Positions 28,636 to 38,308 of a stretch of DNA of 64,000 nucleotides are shown one piece after another. The first letter of the stretch is position 1; each line of letters begins with the position of its first letter. The notes under the pieces were generated by a model, which was not told the origin of the DNA, made no database searches, and worked only from the letters and a program-made list of their open reading frames with translations. The stretch is from Enterococcus sp. BWR-S5. GTDB taxonomy: Bacteria > Bacillota > Bacilli > Lactobacillales > Enterococcaceae. Where the stretch lies: assembly GCF_016745255.1 (NCBI RefSeq), contig NZ_JADOEQ010000013.1, positions 95,237-159,236 of the forward strand. Direction: 5' to 3'. The position numbers and the translations under genes were made by a program.

Positions 28636-30981
28636 TCACAGCTCGTGTTCTACCCGAGCAATGATGTCATCTTGAATTTTTTTGTTCAAGTCAACAAAAA
28701 ATGCACTATAGCCAGCTACACGTACCAACAGCCCAGCATATTTTTCAGGGTTCTTTTGTGCCGCCAGAAGCGTTTCCTTAGATTGAACATTGAATTGCAC
28801 ATGTTGAATTTTCAGCTTAGTGTACGCCATCAGGAAATCGGCAAACTTATTTAATCCTTGACTTCCTTTCAATGTGTTCGGTTGAAACTTCAGGTTCAGC
28901 AAGCTGCCATTGACCGTTAAATAATTATCCAGCTTACTCACAGATTTCAATACGGCAGTTGGTCCCAGACGATCACGCCCAACCATTGGAGACAAACCGC
29001 CGTCAGCCAGCTGCTCCTGAGCTTTCCTGCCATCTGGTGTTGCCCCGACAGCTTCACCTAATGGAATATGAGCAGATACTGTATATGCCCCTGAAATAAA
29101 TTGACCACCGCGAATATTGGTGTACTTTTCCAGCTCCTTCGCATAATGGCGGAACAATTTTGCTGCTATTTCATCAATCTCATCATTATCGTTACCGTAT
29201 TTATCAAAATCCTGAATCACATGCTCTTGCAGCGGTTCGTACTTCCCTTCGTAATTAGCTGCCATTGCATTGACCAACTCAGAAAATGTCAGTTCCTTCG
29301 TTTCAAAGACTAGCTTCTTAATAACATACAGTGAGTCACTCAAGTTCGCCTCACCGATTCCTTGTACACCGGAAAAATTATATCTTGCGCCTCCCTCAGT
29401 TACATCCTGCCCATTATCCAGACAATCACTGATGAGAACAGATAAAAATGGCGTCGGTGCATAATGACGATGCCCTAAATCCACAATATCCGACCCTTTT
29501 GCGACTAGCTCGACATAATAAGAGATGCTTTCCTCAATATCCGCCATCAGCTGTTCATAGGTCAAATCCGCTTTATCCCTCAGCTTGTACATGCTCAGCT
29601 CCATGATTCTCAATAAATTAAACAAAGCGATGTCGTGTAACCCATAGGTCCGTCCCGGAATACTAATTTCCACACAACCAACTGTTGCATAGTCCCTTGC
29701 ATCATCTAATGACACACCCTTGCTTAAAAATCCCGGAATACACACTTCATCATTGAATAGCTGAGGGATACCTGTGCCAAGACGAATCGTTTCACAGGTT
29801 TTTAACAGGAACTTCCTTGGAATCAACTCATTCATTCTGACAGATAAATTCGGTTGGGGTAGTAGTATCTCATGGTACAGCTCCAACATAAGATAAGATA
29901 ACGGATTTACCGAAGCATGCCCGTATTCATTGAGCCCGCCTAAGACAACTGTATAACCTGTAGGAAAACCAGCAAAACACTTGGCACTGCTTTCACTACG
30001 CAGCAACACAACATCGTTTGTTTTCACATAAAAGTCGCCCAGCACCTCATAGAGAAAGGCTTCCGAAACACCCTCATCTATTGATTTTTTATAGAAGGGG
30101 TACATATACTGATCCATTCTACCTAAAGATAATGACGAAGCATTTGATTCATATTGACCGACAATACTGACCATCCAAAGCAATTGCAGCGCTTCATAGA
30201 AAGAGTCTGGTTTCTCTGTACTCAATTTGATACACATATCTGAAATAATCCGAAGCTCTGCAGCACGTGTCTCCTCTTCCGTCTCTGCCATTTGCTTCGC
30301 CAGCTCGCTGTACCTTAGAAAATGATTTTTCATTGCAGAGAAAACAATATGTCCGGCTTTAAAAAAGTCATTTTCCGGTTGTTCATTGATTTTTTCATCA
30401 AGAATATCAAGATAATATTGAATACCATGACTCAAAATGGCAGGAAAATCCATGATAATATGTCCTTGCCCCTTGTCCGTCTGATTCAATTTGAACACTT
30501 CATCCTTTAAAGCCTCATTAATATCATCCGTGATTTGGCCAGTGATGAAATCCTTCATTGAATTTCCTTTCCAATATGGGAACAGCTCCTCACGATAAAC
30601 CGTCTTATCCGCTTCTGTAAAAACAAATTGATCCTGCGGACGTGAATCAATCGTATCGATTTCCTTCATAATCCAATATGGGTCCATTTCAGGGGAAAGG
30701 ATACCTGACCTTGGTCTGACTGTTCGATTTCCAATGAGAAGCTCGCCTTCACGAATACTTATTTCTACATGATTCATGATGTGCGCAACAGCTTTGGCAC
30801 GTCGCAAAATAACCGGGAGTTCGGCTGTTTGCTTATGACTTTCTGTATAGAGAAGCGCTCGCTCTAAAGAAATTTGTCGTTCTTCTTTAAATAAATTGTC
30901 CTTCATTCGTTGAATCCGATCATTTCCTGCAGAAACAACATTAATTATATTCTTCTCCTTTTGTATTACACCACTTGCCAT
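28636..30981 (-). CDS. Glycyl radical enzyme, YbiW/PflD-like C-O lyase candidate
   Basis: At 781 residues this is full length. The glycyl radical site RVAGYSAFF has its glycine at residue 757. The active-site Cys lies in GCVEIS (C436, E438); this Cys-x-Glu pattern marks eliminating enzymes such as glycerol dehydratase rather than pyruvate formate-lyase, which has two adjacent cysteines. Together with FSA and a sugar PTS it fits the published 1,5-anhydrohexitol 6-phosphate lyases (YbiW, PflD). The substrate is inferred from neighbours. A DeoR gene diverges from it. Confidence 0.9.
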   Translation of the reverse strand: MASGVIQKEKNIINVVSAGNDRIQRMKDNLFKEERQISLERALLYTESHKQTAELPVILRRAKAVAHIMNHVEISIREGELLIGNRTVRPRSGILSPEMDPYWIMKEIDTIDSRPQDQFVFTEADKTVYREELFPYWKGNSMKDFITGQITDDINEALKDEVFKLNQTDKGQGHIIMDFPAILSHGIQYYLDILDEKINEQPENDFFKAGHIVFSAMKNHFLRYSELAKQMAETEEETRAAELRIISDMCIKLSTEKPDSFYEALQLLWMVSIVGQYESNASSLSLGRMDQYMYPFYKKSIDEGVSEAFLYEVLGDFYVKTNDVVLLRSESSAKCFAGFPTGYTVVLGGLNEYGHASVNPLSYLMLELYHEILLPQPNLSVRMNELIPRKFLLKTCETIRLGTGIPQLFNDEVCIPGFLSKGVSLDDARDYATVGCVEISIPGRTYGLHDIALFNLLRIMELSMYKLRDKADLTYEQLMADIEESISYYVELVAKGSDIVDLGHRHYAPTPFLSVLISDCLDNGQDVTEGGARYNFSGVQGIGEANLSDSLYVIKKLVFETKELTFSELVNAMAANYEGKYEPLQEHVIQDFDKYGNDNDEIDEIAAKLFRHYAKELEKYTNIRGGQFISGAYTVSAHIPLGEAVGATPDGRKAQEQLADGGLSPMVGRDRLGPTAVLKSVSKLDNYLTVNGSLLNLKFQPNTLKGSQGLNKFADFLMAYTKLKIQHVQFNVQSKETLLAAQKNPEKYAGLLVRVAGYSAFFVDLNKKIQDDIIARVEHEL

Positions 30982-31110
30982 TTACACTCACCCTTTCTTT
31001 TATTCATTTATAGTATAAGATACATTCGTTTGAATTCCATGTTTTTTATGGATTTAAACTTAAAAAAACAAAATAAATCATCCTCATTCCAAGTTTTCAA
31101 ACTAATTAAT

Positions 31111-31139
31111 TTGGATTCAAGAAAAAACTAGTGTAAAAT
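31111..31139 (+). promoter_or_regulatory. Probable promoter of the DeoR-type gene
   Basis: TTGGAT (31111-31116) and TAAAAT (31134-31139) are spaced by 17 bases, about 100 bases before the TTG start. Confidence 0.55.
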
Positions 31140-31240
31140 AGAGAAGTCAAGTCTGCTTTCAGCTCCTTGAAATCCAGTACTGCTAACCAAACCCAACAGG
31201 TTCAAAAATCAAAATACAAAAAGGAAAGGAGTTCCACCCC

Positions 31241-32005
31241 TTGAAAGCATCTGAAATCAATGCCCGCAGGCAGCAAATCACCGAGCTGCTTTATCAGAAC
31301 GAAACAGTTAGAGTCACCGATTTGGTAAAGGAATTCAACGTATCCGACGAAACAATCCGAAAAGACCTCACTCACTTAGAACAGGAAGGAATTCTAAAGA
31401 AAAAGTACGGCGGTGCTATACTAATCAAGCAAGAAAAATTAGCACCAGTAAGCAATCGAACGCCATTATACTTGGATATCAAAACGCCAATTATCATAAA
31501 AGCAGCCGAATACATTCCCGACACACCTTGCAGTATTGGGTTGGATCAAGGAAGTACAGTTGCTCTTTTAGCAGCGAAGCTTCGACACCTTCCTGAAAAA
31601 CAGCTATTTACCGGCTCGCTTGCCGCTGTGCTTGAGCTGGCAAACAGTGCCCATCAGATATATTGCTTTGGCGGTCGTTACGCAGCAAATGATATGGCTT
31701 TTCAAAATGATACGTCTATTGACCTCTATCCAGATATTCAGCTGGACATTTGCTTTTTCGGTTCCAGCGGGGTTCAAGGACGGGGAGGCTTTTGTACCTC
31801 CTCTTTAGTTGATGCAGACATAAAAAGAAGGCTAATGAAAAAGTCCACGAAAAAAATTGTATTGCTGGACAGTACAAAATTTACAAAAAGCTCTCTTGTT
31901 CAGGTAGCACCTTGGAACGCAGTTGATTTGGTTATCACCAATCAAACACTGCCAGATGACTATAGAGAAATGATTGCCGCAGAAACGACCTTAATCACGG
32001 TCTAA
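31241..32005 (+). CDS. DeoR-family transcriptional repressor
   Basis: A 254-residue sugar-phosphate-responsive repressor. The DeoR HTH is at about residues 6-60 (VTDLVKEFNVSDETIRKDL). A DeoRC domain follows with DQGSTVALLAAKL, the usual phosphate-binding region. It starts at TTG with AAAGGAG nine bases upstream. It lies between the glycyl radical operon (divergent) and the PTS operon (convergent). Control of one or both by a sugar phosphate intermediate is inferred. Confidence 0.88.
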   Translation: MKASEINARRQQITELLYQNETVRVTDLVKEFNVSDETIRKDLTHLEQEGILKKKYGGAILIKQEKLAPVSNRTPLYLDIKTPIIIKAAEYIPDTPCSIGLDQGSTVALLAAKLRHLPEKQLFTGSLAAVLELANSAHQIYCFGGRYAANDMAFQNDTSIDLYPDIQLDICFFGSSGVQGRGGFCTSSLVDADIKRRLMKKSTKKIVLLDSTKFTKSSLVQVAPWNAVDLVITNQTLPDDYREMIAAETTLITV

Positions 32006-32016
32006 ATGATTGAATA

Positions 32017-32050
32017 ACAGAGCACAGGTTCGTCGCAGCCTGTGCTCTGT
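32017..32050. terminator. Bidirectional terminator between DeoR gene and PTS operon
   Basis: ACAGAGCACAGG pairs with CCTGTGCTCTGT around a 10-base loop, with a short T-run on the plus side. It separates convergent genes ending at 32005 and 32071. Confidence 0.75.
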
Positions 32051-32070
32051 TTTCTTCACCTTGTGCTCTC

Positions 32071-33174
32071 TTACATAATCGTGATATCCAAATCAAAGTC
32101 TTCTTCTAAGCTATCCAGTTTTTCACTATCTCCTACAACTATTTCTTTCTTCAGAAGAACAACAATCGCTGCAGTGACCATTGTTCCAATCAGTGTAGCT
32201 GCCAGATACATCAAAGGACTAGATGCCACCGGAGCAACAATCCAGCCGCCCCAAGGAGCTGGATTGCCTGCGCCAAGTGCCATTGCCGCAGCAGAGCCTA
32301 CTGCTCCGCCAATGATATTGGCAGGAATTACTCGAACAGGATCAGCTGCTGCGAAAGGAATCGCTCCTTCTGAAATGCCAACCATTCCCATGACTAACGC
32401 AGCCTTACCTGAATTTTTCTCTTCTACAGTAAACTTTTTAGGAGCAATTATCGTCGCAACTCCCATTGCCAATGGTGGAACACAAATGGCAACACCGATT
32501 CCGGCCATAATAGCAAGAGCTGTCTCGCTAGGCACCCCAGTGACCGGATCAAGCGTACCAACCATTGCCGAACCAAAACTGAAGGCCACTTTATTAATAG
32601 GTCCACCCATATCGGAAGCAATCATCGCTCCGAGAACCAACCCAAGAATAATCAAATTACCGGTTCCCATTGACTCAAGCCAGCTGGTCATACCTTCCAT
32701 TGCTGCAGCGATTGGCTGACCAACAACCCAGTACATCAAGCCTCCGACAATCATTGTCCCAAGTAGCGGAATCACAAATATCGGCATAAGAGAACGAAGG
32801 GACGAAGACAGCTTAATTTTCTTCAAATAAGTAACGACAATTCCCGCCAAGATTCCGGAAAGAATCCCACCGATAAAGCCTGCGCCAATGTTACTGGCAA
32901 TCATCCCGCCGATAATCCCCGGTGCTAACCCTGGACGATCAGCCATAGAAAAGGCAATATAGCCGGAAAGAATCGGTACCATCAAACCAAGACCGGTAAT
33001 CCCTATATTCGCAATATCCGCCAGAACTCCCTCACTGGGAACCGAGGCATTTCCTGATAAAAGTACACTGACCGCCAGCATGATGCCTCCGGCAACAACA
33101 AAGGGAATCATATAGGAAACACCGGTCATCATATGTTTTCGAGTATCCTTCAGTAACGAAACAAGTTCATTCAT
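32071..33174 (-). CDS. PTS fructose-family sugar transporter, EIIC component
   Basis: A 367-residue membrane protein with about eight to ten transmembrane segments. DMGGPINKVAFSFG is the characteristic motif of fructose-family EIIC, and GISEGAIPFAAADP is the second conserved loop. It brings in and orients the sugar for phosphorylation by IIB. It is the last gene of the IIA-IIB-IIC operon. The sugar is not shown by sequence; the glycyl radical/FSA neighbours suggest a 1,5-anhydrohexitol. Confidence 0.92.
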   Translation of the reverse strand: MNELVSLLKDTRKHMMTGVSYMIPFVVAGGIMLAVSVLLSGNASVPSEGVLADIANIGITGLGLMVPILSGYIAFSMADRPGLAPGIIGGMIASNIGAGFIGGILSGILAGIVVTYLKKIKLSSSLRSLMPIFVIPLLGTMIVGGLMYWVVGQPIAAAMEGMTSWLESMGTGNLIILGLVLGAMIASDMGGPINKVAFSFGSAMVGTLDPVTGVPSETALAIMAGIGVAICVPPLAMGVATIIAPKKFTVEEKNSGKAALVMGMVGISEGAIPFAAADPVRVIPANIIGGAVGSAAAMALGAGNPAPWGGWIVAPVASSPLMYLAATLIGTMVTAAIVVLLKKEIVVGDSEKLDSLEEDFDLDITIM

Positions 33175-33191
33175 TTTTTTCTCCCTCTTTC

Positions 33192-33503
33192 TTAGCCTAG
33201 TTTTTCTTGCAGTTTTTTGATGATTGCATCCGACTTATTGATACAGTCTCCGGCGCTGACACGCACAACTGGTTTTCCTTTAAATCGCTCTTCGTTCTTA
33301 ATTCCAATATTATTTGTCAAGATTACAGCAGCTGCTTCTGCCACCTGCTCTGCGGTAATCTCGTTTTCAATTCCAATGGAGCCTTGTGTTTCTACATGAA
33401 TAGCTACCCCATTGTTTTTGGCGGCAACAGCCAAGCTTTCTGCTGCTAAATAAGTATGTGCTACTCCGGATGGACATGCGGTTACTGCGACTAATTTCAT
33501 CAT
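33192..33503 (-). CDS. PTS fructose-family EIIB component
   Basis: A stand-alone 103-residue EIIB. The phosphorylated cysteine lies in TACPSGVAHTYLAA, the fructose-family signature. It passes phosphate from IIA to the incoming sugar at the EIIC membrane unit. It is 17 bases ahead of the EIIC gene. Two consecutive ATG codons could serve as start. Confidence 0.92.
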   Translation of the reverse strand: MMKLVAVTACPSGVAHTYLAAESLAVAAKNNGVAIHVETQGSIGIENEITAEQVAEAAAVILTNNIGIKNEERFKGKPVVRVSAGDCINKSDAIIKKLQEKLG

Positions 33504-33564
33504 TTTCTCTCCTTCTTTCTATTGTTTTGCTTTACTTTATACTTACTGTTTTATTGAACACTTT

Positions 33565-34041
33565 TTAAGCTTCCACTGGATTAACAATTGCTTCCAGACT
33601 TTCATTAATCAATGCCACAATCTCTTCCTTGTCACCTGCCGTTATCAGCTTTTCTCTAAACTCATCATGAATCAGCTTTCGAGATAAGCCTGCAATGATT
33701 CGTAAATGCTGATCCCCTTTACATTCCTCCGGTACAGCTAGTAGAAAAACGATTGAGACAGGCTGCTCATCTAAGCTATTCCACTCGACACTTGTTTTTA
33801 GCCGACCAAAGGCAACCGTTGTTTCTTTGACATGGACACTCTTTCCATGAGGAATTGCGATACCAAAGCCAATTCCTGTTGATGTCAATTCTTCCCGTTC
33901 CATCACGCTATCCATATACCCGGAAAAATCCTTCAAGCGATTTTCCTGCTCTATTTTCTTTGCCAATTGTTGAATGACTGCATCTCTCGATAGACCCTCT
34001 ACGGTCAAATCAACTAATGCTGTATTGATTACCTGCACCAT
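33565..34041 (-). CDS. PTS fructose-family EIIA component
   Basis: A 158-residue PTS_EIIA type 2 protein. The phospho-accepting His is in GIAIPHGKSVHVKE, and the QHLRIIAGLSRKL segment is typical. It accepts phosphate from HPr. Its start overlaps the end of the regulator gene by 32 bases, so translation is probably coupled. Confidence 0.92.
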   Translation of the reverse strand: MVQVINTALVDLTVEGLSRDAVIQQLAKKIEQENRLKDFSGYMDSVMEREELTSTGIGFGIAIPHGKSVHVKETTVAFGRLKTSVEWNSLDEQPVSIVFLLAVPEECKGDQHLRIIAGLSRKLIHDEFREKLITAGDKEEIVALINESLEAIVNPVEA

Positions 34042-35992
34042 TTTCTTTCCTTCCTTCCATCAAATGTGTTCTCATATTTTCTAAAAAGAACATCACTTTT
34101 TCCTTTGTTGCCACAATCTGGTAGATTTCTGAAAGAATCCCACGAATATGTCTACGATCCTTTTCAGCAATGCAAATTAAAATGATTGTGTTTACTTTAT
34201 AGTTATCCCAGATAATTTCCTTGTCCAAAGCCAACACACAAATTCTTGACTGTCGAACATTTTTCGGCGATGCGTGGGGAATTGCTACGCCTGTTTCCAG
34301 TGAGGTGGCGCCCATCTTTTCACGCTCAAATACATCTCTGCGAAAATCTGGTGTCACATCTCCGTTTCTTTCTAAGTAATCAATCAAAAATGTTAAACAC
34401 TCACCCTTATCCGAAAAGCATTGATCCATAAACACATACTCTTGATATAAAATATCCGCTAGATAAGTTGAAGCCTCCTCTATTCTCTCATTGCCGGAAT
34501 CCGGCTCTTCTAAAAATACTTCTGAATAGAGCGTTGAAATATTTTTCATATCCTCGGAGCTGATTAATGGAGAAACATGAACCACCGGCTTCTCTATTTG
34601 CCCCAGCTCTATGGAGGAAATCACGAAATCAACTTTCGACAAATCATTCTTTTTCAGCTGACGAATCGTCGTAACTTCAAGTGAATCTTTTTGCGGCAAT
34701 ATTCTTCTTACTTTATTAAGAATCAGCTCTGAGGTACCAATTCCTGTCGGGCAAACAATCAGTATCCGTTTACCAAAATCCATTTTTTCAAGGACTACTT
34801 GAAAATATACAGCCAGAAAGGAAACCTCATCCTCATTAAAGGTTAGCTGAAGCTGATTTTCAATATCCGCCAACGCATAGCAAACCGAGTTGAAGGTCAA
34901 GGTGTATTGGCGCTTAATTTCCTCCAATAGAGGATTATTAATTGTAATACCTGATTGAAGACGATAAATCATCGGAATAAAATGGACGGTTAATCGTGAC
35001 CGTAATGTCTGATCCTTGGTAAAATCGATTTCAAACATCTCACTCATATTCTTGATTAACTGATCAATAATTTTCTCCAGCTCTATATCAGTTTGATTGC
35101 TTGCGTCTTTTACCTTCAAGCCTTGAGATATTAATAGATTATTTAGCGCTTCAACCTCTGCCTTTCCGTAACGCAACGACGGAACAAGCGCTGATGCCTC
35201 CTGTAAAACAGCACTGGAAAGATAATAACTTTCTATTGACTGAATTTGTTCAAAAAGAAAATCACTTTCTCCCTCTAAGAAATGGCCTTTAGATAGTCTG
35301 TATAGATAAATCAATAGGTTTAATGTGGCTGATTTCACATATTGAGGCGGCAGCGTAAATTCTTCACTGTATTGAATTTCTGCAATTTTTTGAAAGACAT
35401 AATAGGTCAGCTCTTCTCCAAACAAACGACTATAAACTTCAGGACCTCTCTTTTCAAAACGCTCGATTTCCACAAGTTTATTTCCCTCTAACAGCTGCTC
35501 TGAGAATAGAAACAAGCTTTTTCGAATCCCTTCTTCATCGTCCGATATTCTTGTTCCACGTTTTGTGCTGGAAAGCTTGATTTGATACTTCTGTTGAAGC
35601 TTTTCCAAGTCCTTCTTGATAGACGTGGAACTAACATAATACTTATCCATCAGACCTTGATAGGTAATTGTTTCCTCCCTTAGCAACAGTGCTTCTGCAA
35701 TTTCTTGTTGTCGCCCTTCCATAGAAAGCTGCTGCTCCTGATCTCCTTCACAAATCACCAAGTTTCTGATGCTTTCGACAGCTCCGGTCAGTCGTATGCC
35801 CTCGCTTCGTTTCTTTTCAATGGATATCGGCAGCTCATGCCTTTCCAGCCATTGACTGATTGCCTTCATGTCATCATAGACTGTTCGAATTGATCGATTG
35901 ACCTTCGAAGATAATTCCTCCACCGTAACATAGCCTGATGACCAAGCTAAGATAGTAACAATTTTCTTTTGTCTTTCAATTAGCTGCTCCAT
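34010..35992 (-). CDS. BglG/LevR-like PRD transcriptional activator with EIIB and EIIA domains
   Basis: A 660-residue regulator: two N-terminal HTH domains (about residues 1-150), two PRDs (about 190-400), an EIIB(Gat)-like domain with VCPTGIGTSELI and a C-terminal EIIA(Fru)-like domain with GVAIPHASPKNV. This is the MtlR/ManR-type plan, where PTS phosphorylation tunes promoter activation. It is the first gene of the PTS operon and probably controls it. A cre-like site lies 14 bases upstream of its ATG. AAGGAGGG precedes the start. Confidence 0.9.
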   Translation of the reverse strand: MEQLIERQKKIVTILAWSSGYVTVEELSSKVNRSIRTVYDDMKAISQWLERHELPISIEKKRSEGIRLTGAVESIRNLVICEGDQEQQLSMEGRQQEIAEALLLREETITYQGLMDKYYVSSTSIKKDLEKLQQKYQIKLSSTKRGTRISDDEEGIRKSLFLFSEQLLEGNKLVEIERFEKRGPEVYSRLFGEELTYYVFQKIAEIQYSEEFTLPPQYVKSATLNLLIYLYRLSKGHFLEGESDFLFEQIQSIESYYLSSAVLQEASALVPSLRYGKAEVEALNNLLISQGLKVKDASNQTDIELEKIIDQLIKNMSEMFEIDFTKDQTLRSRLTVHFIPMIYRLQSGITINNPLLEEIKRQYTLTFNSVCYALADIENQLQLTFNEDEVSFLAVYFQVVLEKMDFGKRILIVCPTGIGTSELILNKVRRILPQKDSLEVTTIRQLKKNDLSKVDFVISSIELGQIEKPVVHVSPLISSEDMKNISTLYSEVFLEEPDSGNERIEEASTYLADILYQEYVFMDQCFSDKGECLTFLIDYLERNGDVTPDFRRDVFEREKMGATSLETGVAIPHASPKNVRQSRICVLALDKEIIWDNYKVNTIILICIAEKDRRHIRGILSEIYQIVATKEKVMFFLENMRTHLMEGRKENGAGNQYSIS

Positions 35993-36005
35993 TTCACTCC
36001 CTCCT

Positions 36006-36019
36006 TGTAAACGTTTTAT
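36006..36019 (-). promoter_or_regulatory. cre-like CcpA site before the PTS regulator
   Basis: ATAAAACGTTTACA on the minus strand matches most of the CcpA consensus, with the central CG and flanking A/T tracts. It lies between any promoter and the ribosome binding site of the PRD gene, a road-block position. Two of the conserved bases do not match. Confidence 0.55.
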
Positions 36020-36287
36020 CTAAACAAAATATAGCACAGCTTTTTTCTGTCATATAACACATCCTCTTGCACACTTCTTTCTGCAAAAAAAGATATTGCG
36101 CATTTTTTCACAATAGCTACACTTCGGTCAGCGGACGATTTATTCTTTGTCACACAGCGCAATCCCTTACTATTCCATCATAAGCACCCCTAAGTAATCC
36201 TTCAATATCAGAAAAATTCTATTTTCTTTGTACCGTCAGAACCCTCGCTCCAACTAGTTTTTTGAGCGTCTCTGTTCTACTAAAAAA

Positions 36288-36315
36288 GCAAACTGCACAA
36301 ATGTGCAGTTTGCTC
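36288..36315 (-). terminator. Terminator of the SorC-type gene
   Basis: A perfect 13-bp inverted repeat (AGCAAACTGCACA and complement) with a 2-base spacer, followed by TTTTTT on the minus strand. Confidence 0.85.
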
Positions 36316-36402
36316 GTGTCTGTATTTTTTGTCTAGTTGTCTGATTTTTCATCAACCCATGAATCACTGTTTTAAAAATATCCTAATGCCTTTCCTAAAA
36401 AC

Positions 36403-37371
36403 TTAGCCTTGAAACGTCAAATCCTTATCTAAGCGCAATACCTCAAGAATCGTTTCCTGATCTGTCACTAAGGAATGAATGTATCCCTTTCTTATCATCG
36501 CCAAGATGGCCCTTGCCTTCACTTTCCCTCTTGCAACACCTATTGCATGAGGAATTTGAGATAGCTCCTTCAGTCCCAAGCCAATCGTTCTGCTATCAAG
36601 TGCCCCTGTTAACATTTTTCCATCTTGATCGATAAACCGGCAGCAGCAATCTCCCACAGCTTCTCGCAACCGAAGCTCTTCATAGTCCTCTTCTGTCAGC
36701 AAGTCTCTCCACTGGCTCGTTTTAAAGCTCAGTACCCCACCAATTCCAACAATTGCCATATCCAACCTCTGCCAGTGCTCCTTTAACTCTTCAAAATACT
36801 TAGAGTCAAAAATGCCATCTTTCAGCTGTTTGGTCTCTTGAATAACTGTTGCATTCACAAAGATACTTTGTCCATTCAATTTTCGAGCTAGCTCATAGAC
36901 AAGTGTGTTCACATGGTATTGCGAATTAACATGACTTGGACCGCCAACGATAGGAACAATCATTGTATTGCTAACTCGTTTATTTTCAATCCTATTGATT
37001 GCTTTCCCCAATGTCGCACCCCAAGATACACCAATTGTCATGTTGGGCTCTATATTCCGTTTGATAAAATACGCCGCAGCCAACGACAACTGCTCATCCT
37101 TTTCAGCTTCTGTTTCATCTTGACAGACAGAAACAAGCTCCACTTGCTTCAAGCCGTATTTCTGCTTTACATGCTGCTCCAGAGAAAGAATACTCGAATC
37201 GATTCCTTCAATCTGAATCTGTACAAGCCCTTCCTTTAGAGCCTGTTTCAGCATTCGACTAATTGTTGTTCGATAAATATTCAGCTCTTCAGCAATTTCG
37301 TTCTGTGTTTTTTCTTCTATATAGTAGAGATACGCAGCCTTGGCAATCAGCTTTTTCTTCTCTTCCCTCAT
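36403..37371 (-). CDS. SorC/DeoR-type sugar-binding transcriptional regulator
   Basis: A 322-residue SorC-family protein: an HTH at about residues 10-50 (TQNEIAEELNIYRTTISRML) and a sugar-phosphate-binding domain with IGVSWGATLGKAI and VGGPSHVNSQYH. Such regulators act as tetramers whose DNA binding is altered by a phosphorylated sugar. It is monocistronic with its own terminator, and no sugar gene adjoins it on either side except the PTS operon downstream. Whether it controls that operon is unknown. Confidence 0.88.
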   Translation of the reverse strand: MREEKKKLIAKAAYLYYIEEKTQNEIAEELNIYRTTISRMLKQALKEGLVQIQIEGIDSSILSLEQHVKQKYGLKQVELVSVCQDETEAEKDEQLSLAAAYFIKRNIEPNMTIGVSWGATLGKAINRIENKRVSNTMIVPIVGGPSHVNSQYHVNTLVYELARKLNGQSIFVNATVIQETKQLKDGIFDSKYFEELKEHWQRLDMAIVGIGGVLSFKTSQWRDLLTEEDYEELRLREAVGDCCCRFIDQDGKMLTGALDSRTIGLGLKELSQIPHAIGVARGKVKARAILAMIRKGYIHSLVTDQETILEVLRLDKDLTFQG

Positions 37372-37525
37372 TTCAAGTCACCACCTGTCCTTTGTTCGCC
37401 TATACTATACCACAAAACAAGCGCAGGTTTTAATCAAATTTCGTTGGTTGTAAATGTCTCAGAAAGTAGATAGATAAGCCGGTTACTTCATCTGTTTCTT
37501 CTTGCTGCTCATTTGTCTATGGAAA

Positions 37526-38113
37526 TCAGTTTTCTACAAACAATCCACGATCTGCCCAACTGGTTATCATCAACCAAAGAACCGCCACGAAGAGCACGAT
37601 ATATAGAGCAAGACCGATTGGGTTTCTTGGATTAAAGGCCCAACCGACACCAAGTGTCTTGGGGACCACAATAGGGGAATGCCAACCACTGTTTAATGAA
37701 TCCTTTGGAATAATGATGAAGTATCGCACAACCGTCAGGATATATAATACCGCAATCAAAATAACAGGCAACCAATTTGCAGTGAAATTGATTTTGTCGA
37801 TAATTCCCAGCAAGAACAGCAAGGCAATGATTCCGATTAATAATCCATCCAAGACCTTTCTCTTTTTTATCCGTCGCAGCAGCTCGGCATCCTCATTCAT
37901 TTTTTTCATCAGATGTTCATCTCCTTTAAGTAATGCATCTAAAGAGATATCATAGTAATCACTCAGTTGGATGATGGTGGGAATATCAGGGTAGTTTCGT
38001 CCTACCTCCCAATTCGAAATCGTTTGTCTGGAAACATGAATCTGATCGGCTACCTCCTGTTGTGTCAAACTCAATTGTTCCCTTCGATTTTTCAATTGCT
38101 TTCCAAGTGACAT
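37526..38113 (-). CDS. XRE-family regulator with C-terminal membrane segments
   Basis: A 195-residue protein. Residues 1-60 form an XRE helix-turn-helix (LSLTQQEVADQIHVSRQTIS), and the rest has three to four hydrophobic segments (for example LLIGIIALLFLLGII). Membrane-tethered XRE proteins of this kind are common in enterococci and often sit by ABC exporters. It lies downstream of such an operon but beyond that operon's terminator. GGAG precedes the ATG. Confidence 0.85.
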   Translation of the reverse strand: MSLGKQLKNRREQLSLTQQEVADQIHVSRQTISNWEVGRNYPDIPTIIQLSDYYDISLDALLKGDEHLMKKMNEDAELLRRIKKRKVLDGLLIGIIALLFLLGIIDKINFTANWLPVILIAVLYILTVVRYFIIIPKDSLNSGWHSPIVVPKTLGVGWAFNPRNPIGLALYIVLFVAVLWLMITSWADRGLFVEN

Positions 38114-38234
38114 TGTTATGATCTCCTCTCATTTCAAACTTAAATAAATAACAGCTGATTATCAAGCTAAGCTTACTTGCAACGCTCAAAATATGCAAGC
38201 TCGAATCTCAAGCATCCCTTTACATCAAGGTTTT

Positions 38235-38260
38235 GATGAAAAAAAGACCACTGGCATTTA
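38235..38260 (-). terminator. Terminator of the ABC exporter operon
   Basis: AGACCA..TGG pairs with CCAATGGTCT, with a T-run on the minus strand, about 50 bases past the permease stop codon. Confidence 0.8.
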
Positions 38261-38308
38261 CCAATGGTCTCTCAAAAAATATGCTTTTTCATCATTCCAA
38301 CAGCTTAC

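Larger units (their letters stand above)
35993..36402. other. Intergenic region with cre and terminator
   Basis: About 410 bases. Besides the cre-like site near 36010 and the terminator at 36288-36315, I find no open frame or strong repeat. Confidence 0.5.
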
